A DNA stretch of 64,000 nucleotides, taken from NCBI GenBank assembly GCA_026874595.1, contig CM049308.1, positions 16,552,001 through 16,616,000 of the forward strand. Direction: 5' to 3'. Source of the stretch: Sipunculus nudus. Its lineage: Eukaryota > Annelida > Sipuncula > Golfingiida > Sipunculidae. Made by a program: the position numbers and the translations under genes. Under the pieces are notes generated by a model. The model was not told the origin of the DNA. It searched no databases and saw only the letters and a list, made by a program, of their open reading frames with translations. Below are positions 1-11,680 of this stretch, in pieces (the first letter of the stretch is position 1; every line of letters begins with the position of its first letter).

Positions 1-57
1 AAAAGGCAGATCCCCATCCTAATCCAATTTGGCCATGAAAGCTTGGACTCTTGGCCC

Positions 58-170
58 TGTTTTATAACATCATTGTATATCAAGAAACATGTAAGGCTGA
101 GTGTAGCATTCAGTGTTTTATAACATCATTGTATAGAAACAAACGTGAGGCTGAGTGTAGCATTCAGGGT
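58..170. repeat. Two-copy local direct repeat of about 55 bp
   Basis: The phrase TTTTATAACATCATTGTATA followed by AGGCTGAGTGTAGCATTCAG occurs twice in a row, with a few substitutions in the middle. A simple local duplication in presumed PKD intron or upstream sequence. Confidence 0.8.
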
Positions 171-321
171 GATATCTTGTGGGAAGTCACAAGGTCACCA
201 GTCAGAGACATTCATGATTAATACTGTGGAATTTTTCATTGTGTTTTTGTTTTTGTTGAATTCTTGGGTAGTTGAATGTATTCATTTAATTAAAAGCCCC
301 ACAATCAGTCAGAGAAACTAT

Positions 322-398
322 TGAGATATACCCACAATTTTATGGTTCAGATAAGTGAGCCGATACTTTAGTCATTGTGCCACTGAGCCGCAGCTTGC
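322..398 (-). repeat. Possible tRNA-derived SINE head, degraded
   Basis: Read on the - strand, the stretch starts GCGGCTCAGTGGCACAATGA (A-box-like) and has GTGGGTATATCTC (B-box-like) about 50 bases later. The spacing matches a tRNA, but the B box is mutated and the cloverleaf is not convincing. An old SINE fragment is more likely than a gene. Confidence 0.3.
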
Positions 399-1435
399 AC
401 TGTGGTTTGCTCGAAACTGACATTTATTTGATGAGTTGTCTAGTAAAAGTTTAAAACATTCAGTGCACTTCTTATGAAAAAATATTGTCCTTTGGTTTTT
501 TTTCACTTTAGGTCTGTTCACATATTAACTTTAATACAAGGCATAACAAGAAACAATAAATCCATGAAATTTTTTACTCCACGAATAGTGTTTCTTGTCA
601 AAACCACATAATTTTAAACCCACAGTATTTTCTGAATCCACAGTACCAGATTGCTAGTCTGTGTAGCATTGTATTTTATCACACATTAGGTGATGTTGAT
701 GGTGAACAAGATAAAACATGATGGATGCTCCAGACATGGAAGCTGTTATGATAAAATACATCCTCCATTTCTTCTTCTTTTTACTCTAAAAAATGACTAT
801 AGTCCGTTTCATCCCCTCATGTCCACCTGTTTTTTGCTATGAAAATTGTTATTAGGCACATTTCAAGGGAAACAATTATAGTGTAGAGGAGAGGATTACA
901 GAACCTAAATTTCAACAAGGTAACTAAATTCCTACCTTATTCCTTATTTAAGTAATAGAATTTTCTGAAAATATGAGAAATCAGTCTACATTTTACAACA
1001 TATCTAACCCACTTATGGCGGTCAAGGTCATTGGTCACATGTAAAAGCAGCCTCAACTGACAGCTGCTGATTGGATGATCTCATGTAAACACTCTAAAAA
1101 ATATAACCAGCTAAAACAAAGATGGCTACACACCATATCTGCCAGATCATGATAAAGAGACTAAACTGTTTTGAAACATAAACGGGGGATTAATTGTAAA
1201 ATTCTTAACTGCCATATTAGGTTGTCACTTCCATATGTTGTTTACTTGGAAAATATTGGAAAATATAAACTTTTATATAAATCATCTACAAAAAACAGGT
1301 GGACAGCAGGTGGTGAAATGGACTATAGATGCTTTCTCTTCATCTGTGATTACATGGATGCTCTCTTGAAATTGCTGTACAGTGGAGGTTCCCAGGACTG
1401 GTTGTTGCAGTGTGGTCTCCTGTCCATCCCTTTTT
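399..1435. other. Gene-free stretch, presumed PKD intron
   Basis: AT-rich sequence with no convincing exon on either strand. The longest open frame here (about 88 codons from 1171) shows no recognisable domain or splice context and is probably chance. Confidence 0.6.
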
Positions 1436-4400
1436 AGCTCAGCTGACTGAAAGTCATCTGAGCTATAGCGATCACTCTTTGTCCGTCATCCGTCTGTCTG
1501 TCTGTCCGTTAACCAGGCACAAATCGTAACCCCTAGAACTGGAATCTTCTTACTTGACATACTAGGAGGTCCATGAAAAATCTCCTTGGAAACCAGAAAT
1601 TAGGTCTCTGTTACCCATATCCTTCGAGCTATGGGGCCCCAAAGTACCCCCCCAGAAAAGTCCAAAATTTCATACAAAAACTTCAATATCTCATTAACTA
1701 CTTGACTGATGGTCATGATTTTTGGCATACATATTGATCATGAGAGGTTCCATCAGTTGCTGAAGACTGGTGGCGCCACCTGTATTTTTCGATTTTTTAC
1801 GAATTTTTTTCTCTATTTTTGAGACCTTTAAAAATGTGAACATCTGTTAACAAGGCACAAATCGTAATGACTGGACTTAGAATCTTCATTCTCGACACAC
1901 TGAGAGACCTATGAAAAGTCTCCATGGAAACCAGAAATTAGGTCTCTGTTACCCATATCCTTCCAGCTATGGGGCCCCAAACTACCCCCCAGAAAAGTAA
2001 AAAATTTCAAACAAAAACTTCAATATCTCATTAAATACTTGACTGATGGTCATGATTTTTGTCATACATATTGATCATGAGATGTTCCATCACTTCCTGC
2101 AGACTGGTAGCGCCACATTTATCGTTCAATTTTTTACGAATTTTTTTCTCTATTTTTGAGACCTTTCAAAATGTAAACATCTGTTAACAAGGCACAAATC
2201 GTAAAGACTTGACCTAGAATCTTCATTCTTGACACACTGAGAGACCTATGAAAAGTCTCCATGGAAACCAGAAATTAGGTCTCTGTTACCCATATTCTTC
2301 GAGCTATGGAGCCCCAAAGTACCCCCAAGAAAAGTAAAAAAAATTCATACAAAAACTTCAATATCTCATTAACTACTTGACTGATGGTCATGATTTGTGG
2401 CATAACTATTGATCATGAGATGTGTCATCACTTCCTGCAGACTGGTGGTGCCACCTTTATTGTTCGATTTTTTACCATTTTTTCCTCTATTTTTGAGACC
2501 TTTAAGGATGCTGTCATCTGTTAGCATGGCACAAATAGTAACGACTGGACCTAGAATCTTCATTCTCAACACACTAGAAGATCTATGAAAAGTCTCCATG
2601 GAAACCAGAAATTAGGTCTCTGTTACCCATATCCTTCGAGCTATGGGGCCCCAAAGTACCCCCCAGAGTAATCAATAGTCAAAAATTTCATACAAAAACT
2701 TCAATATCTCAATAACTACATCACTGATGGTCATGATTTTTGGCATACATATTGATTATGAGATCTTCCATCAGTTCCTGCAGACTGGGGGCGCCACCTA
2801 TGTTATCTATCAAGAGGGTACAAATTGCAACAACTGGACCTAGAAACTTCATTCTTGTCATGCAAGGAGGCCCATGAAGAGTGCCTGTGGAAACTTGAAA
2901 TTAGGTCTCTGTTACCCATATCCTTCAAGCTATAGGACTCTGAAGTATCCCTCAGAATAATGGACAATTTGATACAAAAGCTGAAGTATCTGAACAACTA
3001 ATACGGAGATCATCATGATTCTTTGCATGGATATTGACCATTAAGTGTTTTTAGCTCAGCTGACTGTAAGTCATCTGAAGTATCCCTCAGAATAATGGAC
3101 AATTTGATACAAAAGCTCAAGTATCTAAACAACTATTGCAGTGATCACCATGATTCTTTGCATGGATATTGATCATGGAGTGTGTCATCAGTTTCTGCAG
3201 TATGGTGGCGCCACCTGTATTTTTTTTATTTTTACGAATTTTTTTCTCTATTTTTGAGACCTCATAAGATGCGGTCATCTGTTAACATGGCACAAATCGT
3301 AACAACTGGACCTAGAATCTTCTCTCTTGACATCCTGAGAGGCCCATGAAAAGTTTCCTTAAAAACTTGAAATTAGGTCTGTGTTACCCATAACCTCTGA
3401 GCTATGGGGCTCCGAAGTACCCCCCAGAATAATGGAAAATTTGATACAAAAGCTCAAGTATCTGAACAATTATTATATTGATCACCATGATTCTTTGCAT
3501 GGATATTGATCATGAAATGTTTCATCAGTTTCTGCATTCTGGTGGCGCCACCTGTATTTTTTCAATTTTTAGCTCAGCTGACTGAAAGTCATCTGAGCTG
3601 TAGGGATCACCTTTTGTCCGTCGTCCGTCCGGCCATCCAGGCGTCTGTCTGTTAACAGGGCACAAATCGTAACCGCTAGACCGGGAATCTTCTCACTTAA
3701 AATCCTGGGAGGTCTATGGAAATTCTCCTTGTAAACCTGAAATTAGGTCACTGTGACCCATATTCTTCGAGCTATGGGGTTCTGAAGTACCCCCCAGAAT
3801 AATACAAAATTTAATACAAAAGCTCAAGTATCTGAACAACTAATGCATTAATCACCATGATTCTTTGCATGGATATTGATCATGGAGTGTTTCATCAATT
3901 TCTGGAGATTGGTGGCGCCACCTATATTTTTTTTATTTTTTACGATTTTTTTTCTCTACTTTTGTGATCTTTAAACATTTGGTCATCTGTAAACAGGGCA
4001 CAAATCATAATGACTGGACCTAGAATCTTCTGTCCTCACCTCCAGGGAAGCCCATAAAAGGTCTACATGGAAACCCGAAATAAGGTCCCTGTTACCCATA
4101 TTCTGTGAGCTATGGGGCTCTGAAGTACCCCCCAGAATAAAGATTTGGTCATATATTAACAGGGCACAAATCATAATGACTGGACCTAGAATCTTCTGTC
4201 CTCACCTCCAGGGAAGCCCATAAAAGGTCTACATGGAAACCCGAAATAAGGTCCCTGTTACCCATATCCTTCATGCTCTGGGGCTCCGAAGTACTCCCCA
4301 GAATAAAGATTTGGTCATCTGTTAACAGAGCACAAATTATAATGACTTGACCTAGAATCTCCTTTCTTGATATGCTGGGAGGCCCCTGAAAAGTCTCCCT

Positions 4401-4766
4401 GTGCACCTGAAATTACATCTCTGTTACCCATATCCTTCATCCTATGCGGCTTTGAAATACCCCCCAGAATAAACATTTGGATTTGTTAACAGGGCACAAA
4501 TCATAATAACTGGACCTAGAATTTTATTTTTTGACATGCTGGGAGACCCCTGAAAAGTCATCTTGTAAACCTTGAAAATAGGTGTCTGTTACCCATATCC
4601 TTCATGCTACAGAGCTCCATAGTACCCCAATGAATATTGGATGATTTTATACAAAAGGTCAAGTTTGGAAAAAGTATTTCATTCAGATTTGACATTCAGA
4701 TGATAAAATTACTTTTGTCAATGTCTTCCTGGTCAGCTGAGCGTCATGACCCCTGGGTCACTTGTA
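1436..4766 (+). repeat. Hairpin-headed tandem repeat block A
   Basis: Begins with the hairpin AGCTCAGCTGACT-GAA-AGTCATCTGAGCT (1436-1464) and a GTCCGTC/TCTGTC-rich stretch. A tandem series of units follows, each containing GGCACAAATCGTAA. That phrase starts at 1516, 1854, 2191, 2528, 2817 (degenerate), 3289, 3659, 3997, 4163, 4329 and 4493. The unit is therefore 337-338 bp at first and about 165 bp at the end. Extra hairpin copies occur at 3053 and 3571. Several units carry the exact palindrome GGTGGCGCCACC (1769, 3204, 3541, 3911). The block ends near GAGCGTCATGACCCCTGGGT (about 4739-4760), a motif that also ends the block at 46794-48950. No coding potential; ORFs inside are shadows of the repeat. 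Confidence 0.85.
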
Positions 4767-4806
4767 CTGATGATCTTGTGTCCTAGAGGGGGTGATAAGC
4801 TACTAA

Positions 4807-5062
4807 ACAAGATCAGGAATGATGTGTTACATGAAATCTTTCCTATCACCTGGTTGTACTTTAATTATAAGATGGGGAGTTTATCAGTAAACTATGGCTT
4901 GTGATGAATTAACAAGTCACTTTAATAGAATTTAAAAGAACAGGAATGATGATTACCTGAAATCACTCCTATCACCTGGTTATACTTTTATAATAAAATG
5001 GAGAGTTTATCAGTTAACAGTGGCTTGTGATGAATTTACAAGTCACTTTAATAGAATTGAGA
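4807..5062. repeat. Tandem duplication of about 130 bp
   Basis: Two adjacent copies share CCTATCACCTGGTT, GAGTTTATCAGT and GGCTTGTGATGAATT followed by ACAAGTCACTTTAATAGAAT. They differ by scattered substitutions and small gaps. Sits in the intron before kinase exon A. Confidence 0.8.
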
Positions 5063-5531
5063 GGAATTTGAATAAGGAAGCTACATTATTACTGTTTAAA
5101 GTACACCATTTTTCATGACACTTTAGGGTGGATAACTAGGTCAAAGGTAACATGAATATCATGTATAAAATGAAAGTAATTGGAATCGACAAAATGCTGA
5201 ATTTCATTCTGGATATCTTTAGTTGCATACTAATAAAATAAAAATATTGAAAAACCCCGGCCCCCTAATAAAGGGTCACCTGATCAGGGATTTGAATTGC
5301 AGTCACTGCCTGTATGAATAAAGACTTTTTCCACTTCTCCAAACAGCAGACTAAATAACCTCTTAATTTTATTATCCATCAATTCAGGAAGAATTTATAG
5401 TGAAAAAGATGTGTATAGAATTAGTTGACTGTATAAACAAATATGTAAGTATGTGTAAAACTCTGTATTTGCTTGTATTTGACCTGTGGACTTGTATTAT
5501 AACTGTGTATTTCTTTTGTACTTTACTACAG

Positions 5532-5638
5532 GTAAACACAGGAAGGATAGTTGTGAAGTGGCCATAAAGGTGATTGACAAACTGAGATTCCCAACCAAAC
5601 AGGAGGCTCAACTCAAAAACGAGGTCTCCATACTGCAG
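5532..5638 (+). CDS. PRKD: Protein kinase D (PRKD family), kinase exon A: beta2-beta3-alphaC
   Basis: First recognisable exon of a protein kinase D gene, a Ser/Thr kinase of the CAMK group activated by diacylglycerol and PKC. The exon follows a polypyrimidine-rich acceptor ending TACTACAG and stops at CTGCAG before a GT donor. The first two bases complete a glycine codon. It encodes [20 protein letters not shown], followed by a PTKQE-type stretch and an alphaC segment ending NEVSILQ. This corresponds almost residue for residue to human PRKD1 after the glycine-rich loop. The ATP-binding lysine of AIK is at 5567-5569. The exon with the glycine-rich loop, and all N-terminal parts of PKD (C1 domains, PH domain), are not in the window and must lie upstream. 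Identity of the family is very secure; which vertebrate paralogue is closest cannot be told. Confidence 0.93.
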
Positions 5639-5687
5639 GTAAACTCATATTTCAAAGAAATTGAATGTCATATCATACTTTAATTTG

Positions 5688-5910
5688 CTGATAAGGGTGC
5701 GGTCACCAGCAGAGTGTTCCTCCGGCTCCTACTTTGAAGATACTGATCTATTGGCTACCAAACTCTCTCCAGATAGATTCCCACTATCAGAATGTCCTCA
5801 GAGAACTTCATTTCCATGCCCTTATCAAACCTTGACCTCACAAAAATATCGAATCTGCTCATGGAGGCTGCCATTTTGCATATACACTGGAACCTGGATG
5901 TCACAAGTAG
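5688..5910 (+). repeat. Dispersed repeat of about 210 bp, copy 1 of 3
   Basis: Shares with the copies near 13650 and 36575 an ordered set of phrases: ACCAAACTCTCTC/GCAG, CAGATA-TTTCC, TGCCCTTAT-AAACC, a CTGCTCATGGAGGCTGCCAT-type phrase, and CATATACACTGG. All three copies are in the same orientation. No ORF is shared, so it looks like a non-autonomous interspersed repeat of unknown class. Confidence 0.6.
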
Positions 5911-6702
5911 CATGTTGATATATCACTAGTTGATATCAATTCAGAATTATAAAAGCATCTGATAGGGGGATGCAAACCCTGTGTGGAAGTGTGATCAGAG
6001 TTGGTGCCATGGAATTTTTTTATTAAACCTGTAATTCCTTGGAACTTTTTAACAGAAAATACCACCCTGGATATTGTGGTATTCTTGTCCTGGCCTATAA
6101 ACATTTGAGAAACAAAAAAAAAACACAAGCCCCACAAGCCATGTCCCACATTTATAGATAGTTTGAAAACACCAAATGAGGCATGTATGTTGAAATTTAT
6201 CCAAAACAGCATAACCTGTATCTTCAGATTCTTTCACTTTTTGATGCCCTTGTTTAAGATAAATGAATTTTCATGATCTTTTATTGATTAGATTTTCAAA
6301 GATGTTCACCATATATGAGAAATATAGATTGAGCCATATTTGAGAAATTAAGATTGAGTTTACAATGTCTTTTGTAACTTTTTACTTGAGATAATCTGTT
6401 CAGGTAATTTGTTAATATCTTTCGCATTTTTATCTCCCTCCAAGGAGGTTATGTTTTTGCCAGCATAACTTTATTTGTCTGTTTGCAAAATACTGAAAAA
6501 GTTATTAAGAGAAGAAACAAAATTTTGATTACATTTTGAGGGTGATGCAGGTCACCATCTGGATCCAGGAACTTTTTTAAGGATAAATGCTACATTTTTG
6601 ACAATGCCATATGGAGGAGGTCTGAGCTCTCTGAGTGCTTTTCTATTTACAAAATGCGATTTGCCCATTACCAACATACTGATGTCACTCTCTTCTTTGT
6701 AG

Positions 6703-6759
6703 AATATTCATCACCCAGGAATTGTGAATCTGGAGAAAATGTTTGAAACCCCAGAAAGG
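6703..6759 (+). CDS. PRKD: Protein kinase D, kinase exon B: beta4 strand
   Basis: A 57-base exon of exactly 19 codons, phase 0 at both ends, between the acceptor TTCTTTGTAG and the donor GTAAGT. It encodes NIHHPGIVNLEKMFETPER, the stretch joining alphaC to beta5 in protein kinase D (human NLHHPGVVNLECMFETPER). It lies 1.06 kb downstream of the previous exon and joins it in frame. A small phase-0 exon of this kind is easy to miss with ORF finders. Confidence 0.93.
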
Positions 6760-7204
6760 GTAAGTGTGTAATGAGCAAGTATATGATCAATGATAGATGC
6801 ATGTCTAGTTAAAGCTTTCACTAGTAAATTTAACACTGCGTGGATGAGGTATTTCAGAATGATGGTTGTAGTAAGGTAGCTGAAATGCTCATCAGGGATG
6901 CTTTTTTTCTGAAAGGTTTATGGAATCAGGAATGGCATTATGTTAAACAAGAGAGAAAATGGAAATGTAAATCAGTTTGCATGTACAGTGGAATCTCCAT
7001 AATAAGGACAGTGTGGAATTGATATATTGCTCGTAATACAGAGGTATATGTAATAGGAGGTCAATTCTCCAATTTCTGTTTATGGGATCACCTTGGGTGT
7101 TATCGTGGGACCCAGTAATAAAGAGATGAATGTTATGGGATGTTTCAATCTATATAAAAGATATCCTTTATTCACGTCTGTCTATTTTTGTTTTTCTTTT
7201 ATAG

Positions 7205-7309
7205 ATTTTTGTTGTGATGGAGAAGCTTAAGGGAGACATGTTAGAGATGATTCTGTCAAGTCCCAAAGGCAAGCTCACAGAGAGAGTCACCAAGTTCCTT
7301 ATCTCCCAG
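7205..7309 (+). CDS. PRKD: Protein kinase D, kinase exon C: hinge and alphaD-alphaE
   Basis: A 105-base exon of 35 codons, phase 0 at both ends, after the acceptor TTTTATAG and ending CCCAG before GTAGGT. It starts [17 protein letters not shown], the hinge and alphaD of PKD (human [17 protein letters not shown]), and ends RVTKFLISQ. The oddity is at its 3' end. The last 24 bases of the exon plus the donor and the start of the intron have been amplified into a 39-bp tandem array directly downstream. The true donor is therefore followed by a run of near-identical copies. Read-through past the donor meets a TAG at 7355-7357. Confidence 0.93.
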
Positions 7310-7890
7310 GTAGGTTATCCTAGAGTCACCAAATTTCTTATCTCCAAGATATGTTAGTCACCAAGTTCCTTATCTCCCAGGTATGTTATCCTAGAATCAC
7401 CAAGTTCCTTATCTCCCAGGCATGTTATCCTAGAGTCACCAAGTTCCTTATCTCCCAGGTAGGTTATCCTAAAATCACCAAGTTCCTTATCTCCCAGGTA
7501 TGTTATCCTAGAGTCACAAAGTTCCTTATCTCCCAGGCAGGTTATCCTAGAGTCACCAAGTTTCTTATCTCCAAGATATGTTATCTGACAGTCACCAAGT
7601 TCCTTATCTCCCATGTATGTTATCCTAGAATCACCAAGTTCCTCACCTCCCAGGTGTGTTATCCTAGAGTCAACAAGGTCCTTATCTCCAAGGTGTGTTA
7701 TCCTAGAGTCACCAAATTCCTTATGTCCAAGGTATGTTATCCTAGAGTCACCAAGGTCCCTATCTCCCAGGCATGTTATCGTAGAATCACCAAGTTCCTT
7801 ATCGCCAAGGTGTGTTATCCTAGAGTCACCAAATTCCTTCTTTCCAAAGTATGTTATCAAAGTCATCAGGTACCTTATCTCCCAGGTATG
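7286..7890 (+). repeat. 39-bp minisatellite derived from the 3' end and splice donor of kinase exon C
   Basis: About 15 copies of a 39-bp unit, GTCACCAAGTTCCTTATCTC plus CCAGGTAGGTTATCCTAGA. The first copy is the true exon end (RVTKFLISQ) with its donor. Later copies vary between CAG|GTAGGT, CAG|GTATGT, AAG|GTGTGT and CAG|GCATGT, and several remain plausible 5' splice sites. Because 39 is divisible by three, long open frames run through the array on both strands, but they are by-products. Copy 2 has lost 7 bases, which puts a TAG (7355-7357) in the kinase reading frame. Confidence 0.95.
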
Positions 7891-8544
7891 AGTGTGTAGG
7901 TTCCATATCTCCCAAGTGTCTTGTCAGAATAACCAAGCTTTTTATCACAGGTATGTCATCAAAGCGCCCTCCACCCCCAATCGTGTTTTACATGCTTTTA
8001 CTTCTTAATTCATTATCCTCAATGCATGTTGTGCAATAACTGCAGCATATATGGTGTTTTTACAGAAGAAGCATTGTCAGCAACACTTGTCATTTATTTT
8101 TTTCTATACACATCTGTTACACATATCCCAGGGGGTGGTTCAGAAACCTGGCAATAGGTGTCACCACATACCATGCCTTATCTGTATTCATTCTCTCATT
8201 GAATGGCTTATGACAGCTAGATAACACATCAACAGGAAAATATAGCATCTTATTGCCTATACAAATGTGAATTGCAGATAATTATTTCAGATCATATGAC
8301 ATAATATGACTTCAGTATTAGCCACAAAACAAATTTTTGCATTGGATTATTGTTTCATATTTTGGCCGGTTAACTTTGTCAAACTTTGTTCTGTTTCCTG
8401 AGATTTGTTATCAGAAGACCAGAAACTGAGGGAGAAGGATCAGTTAGAAAACACAGCAGTAATATTGATATTTTTATTGATAATTCATTACACATACTTC
8501 AGTTAATAAACCCTCAGAGGATACTTTCTCATACAAGTTATCAC

Positions 8545-9045
8545 CATAGCTGATCATGAAGCTTACCACAAAACAAATAGGATTCCAAAGCTGATCATTA
8601 AATGCAGGATATCAAATCCTGTCACAAATCAGACAGGATTGCAAAACTTATCATAAAACAGAAAGGAGCATAAAACTCATCACAAAACAGGTAGGATCCC
8701 AAAGCTTATCACAAAACAGAAAGGATCCCATAGCTTATCACAAACAGGCAGGATCCCATAGCTTATCACAAAACAGGTAGGGTCCCAAAGCTTATCAGAA
8801 AACAGGTAGGATCCCAAAGCTTATCACAAAACAGGTAGGAACCCAAAGCTTATCACAAAACAGGTAGGATCCCAAGCTTATCACAAAACAGGTAGGATCC
8901 CAAAGCTTATCAGAAAACAGGTAGGATCCCAAAGCTTACCACAAAACAGGTAGGATCCCAAAGCTCATCACAAAACAGGTAGGATCCCAAAGCTTATCAC
9001 AAAACAGGTAGGATCCCAAAGCTTATCACAAAACAGGTAGACTGT
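8545..9045. repeat. 29-bp minisatellite in PKD intron
   Basis: About 15-17 copies of a unit close to TTATCACAAAACAGGTAGGA plus TCCCAAAGC. The left copies are degenerate and the right copies nearly identical, suggesting growth at the right side. The unit contains CAGGTAGGA, again resembling a 5' splice site. Confidence 0.9.
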
Positions 9046-9550
9046 TAGGAGTCTGTTATACACTTACTCATTTATTGAGCAAAGATAGCTACACTGTAGA
9101 AATAATTGTGGATTGTCCTTTGCAAATGAATATAGTTCTTAAGGTATTGGAATTGATTTTATTTTCATGTATTTTACAAAATAAAAAAAAAACTTGCAAA
9201 ATTCATTAAATATATTTTAATATGAACATTTAATATAAACCATCTACAAAATGTCATTCTTGAAATAAATGCACCAAAATCTTCAGTTGTAAAATATTAA
9301 ACCACTTAAACATAACCATGTTTATGTGTAACATAACATTATCTAATGGGCATTATGTTCCAACTGGTACAGTGTTCCAAGTTGTAAAACAGGAAACTTC
9401 ATTCATAGATAGTTAAAGTGAACTAACAGGAATCCCTCTCACAATTTTACACATTCAAATTCACAAGCTAGATTTTTTAATAATAAATAAAGAAAAAAAT
9501 CTTTGAATAATGAAAAATTCTTTTATGGGGTTCCAGTCATAGCTTAATGC

Positions 9551-11065
9551 ATGAAAAAGAACAGTCTCGGCCCAGACAGGTTGAGAAAAATACTTGAGAA
9601 AGAACAATCTCAGCCAAGGCAGTTCACCAAATGTCTGAAAAAGAACAATATAAGCCCAGGCAGTTCACCAAATGTCTGAGAAAGAACAATCTCAGAACAA
9701 TCTCAGCCCAGGAAATACACAAAATAACAGAGAAAAAACAATCTCAGAATAGTCTCAGCCCAGGCAGTTCACGTAAATGTCTGAGAAAGAACAATCTCAG
9801 AAAATGTCTGAGAAAGAACAATCTCAGAACAATCTCAGCCCAGGCTATTCACGAAATATCTGAGAAGGAACAATCTCAGCCCAAACAATTCACAAAATAT
9901 CTGAGGAATAATCTCAGAACAATCCCAGCCCAGGCAGTTCACCAAATGTCTAAGAAAGAACAATCTTAGTCCAGGCAGTTCACCAAATGGCTGAGAAAGA
10001 ACAATCTCAGCCCAGGCAATTCACAAAATATCTGAGAAAAAACGATATCAGAATAATCTCAGCCCAGGCAATTCATGAAATATCTGAGAAAGAACAATCT
10101 CAGCCCAGGCAATTCACGAAATATCTGAGGAAAAAAAACTAATATCAGAATAATCTCAGCCCAGGCAATTCATGAAATATCTGAGAAAGAAAAATCTCAG
10201 CCCAAGCAATTCATAAAATATCTGAGAAGGAATAATCTCAGAACAATCCCAGCCCAGGTAGTTCACAAAATATCTGAGAAAGAATAATCTCAGCCCAAAC
10301 AATTCACAAAATATCTGAGAAAGAATAATCTCAAAACAATCCCAGCCCAGGCAGTTCACCAAATGTCTGAGAAAGAACAATCTCAGCCCAGGCATATCAC
10401 CAAATGTCTGAGAAAGAACAATCTCAGCCTCGGCAATTCACAAAATATCTGAGAAAAAACGATATCAGAATAATCTCAACCCAGGCAATTCATGAAATAT
10501 CTGAGAAAGAATAATCTCGGCTCAAGCAATTCACGAAATATCGAGAAGGAATAATCTCAGAACAATCCCAGCCCAGGATATTCACCAAATGTCTGAAAAA
10601 GAACAGTTTCAGCCAAGGCAGTTCACAAAATGTCTGAGAAAGAACAATCTCAGCCCAGGCAATTCACAAAATATCTGAGGAAGAATAATCTCAGTCAAGG
10701 CAGTTCACAAAATATTTGAGGGAGAACAATCTCAGCCCAGGCAATTCACCAAAAGTTTGAGAAAGAACAATCTCAGCCCCGGCAATTCACGAAATATCTG
10801 AGAAAGAATAATCTCAGCCCATGCAGATCACATTATGTCTGAGAAAGAACAGTCTCAGCTAAGGCAGTTCACAAAATGTCTGAGAAAGAACAGTCTTAGC
10901 CCAGGCAGTTCACAAAATATCTTAGAAAGAACAGTCTCACCACAGGCAGTTCACAAAATATTTGAGAAAGAACAATTTCAGCCCAGGCAGTTACAAAATA
11001 TTTGTGAAAGAACAATCTCAGCCCAGGTAATTTACTCAATGTCTGAGAAATGTTTCAGTTTCTCA
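9551..11065. repeat. About 41-bp minisatellite in PKD intron
   Basis: More than 30 diverged copies of a unit close to CTGAGAAAGAACAATCTCAG plus CCCAGGCAATTCACAAAATAT. Some units carry an inserted repeat of AATCTCAGAA, giving a longer unit. Phrases CTGAGAAAGAACAATCTCAG are partly self-complementary (CTGAGA/TCTCAG), so each unit can form a small hairpin. ORFs here are shadows. Spacers between conserved phrases are not unique, so this is not a CRISPR array. Confidence 0.9.
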
Positions 11066-11680
11066 GCCAGTAAGTATAAATAAATGTGTGAGATAAAACA
11101 TGTCATAGAAATTTCCTATTTTACAATATTCATGGAACATTTAGAACAGAAACAAAAGCAATCGCAGGAAATTATGGGGAATATTGGAATCAGAATAAGG
11201 TTGAAAGAGTTAAAGGTTATAACAGATCATGATACTTGGGTGCAAACATTATTTGATTACAGTCTCCCTTGGTCAGTAGCTCATATATAATGAATAAATA
11301 GTATTTAACACACATAAGAGTATATGGAGGATTTTACAGCATCAAAGATCCCTTTCTGCAGTTCTGTGCAGGGCACAATTTTCCTTTCATAGTGCAAAGT
11401 CAGAAGTTCAAATATTTCATCACAATTTTAAGGAAATGCTGTATTTTAAGGTCCATCTCCTGTACTTTTATATTCTGCAGATTAATAGTGAAATCTCATA
11501 CTATACTTGGATATTGATTAATACTGTATTTTGATATCTTTAGGTTCATTTGAAATATTGTTCTTAGCTAGTGAGGTATTTATGATTATCATTTTTGCAG
11601 TCTCAGTTACATGGCCCCTTTAGGTTCCCAAAGGTCACTGTCCTTTATGCATCACCTTGGAAACAGCATGAAAATGTCTA
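11066..11680. other. Gene-free stretch downstream of the CARD gene
   Basis: Holds the presumed 3' UTR and end of the - strand CARD gene. I see no AATAAA or ATTAAA on the - strand here, so the real end of that transcript is not located. Confidence 0.5.

Noticed and set aside
7351-7899. 182-codon open frame on + (and a 170-codon frame on -)
   Set aside because: Both are by-products of a 39-bp minisatellite whose unit is divisible by three. The frame is not the one used by the kinase exon it derives from.
9551-11065. CRISPR-like appearance of regularly spaced repeats
   Set aside because: The intervening sequence is itself repeated and variable in length, with no unique spacers, in a eukaryotic intron.
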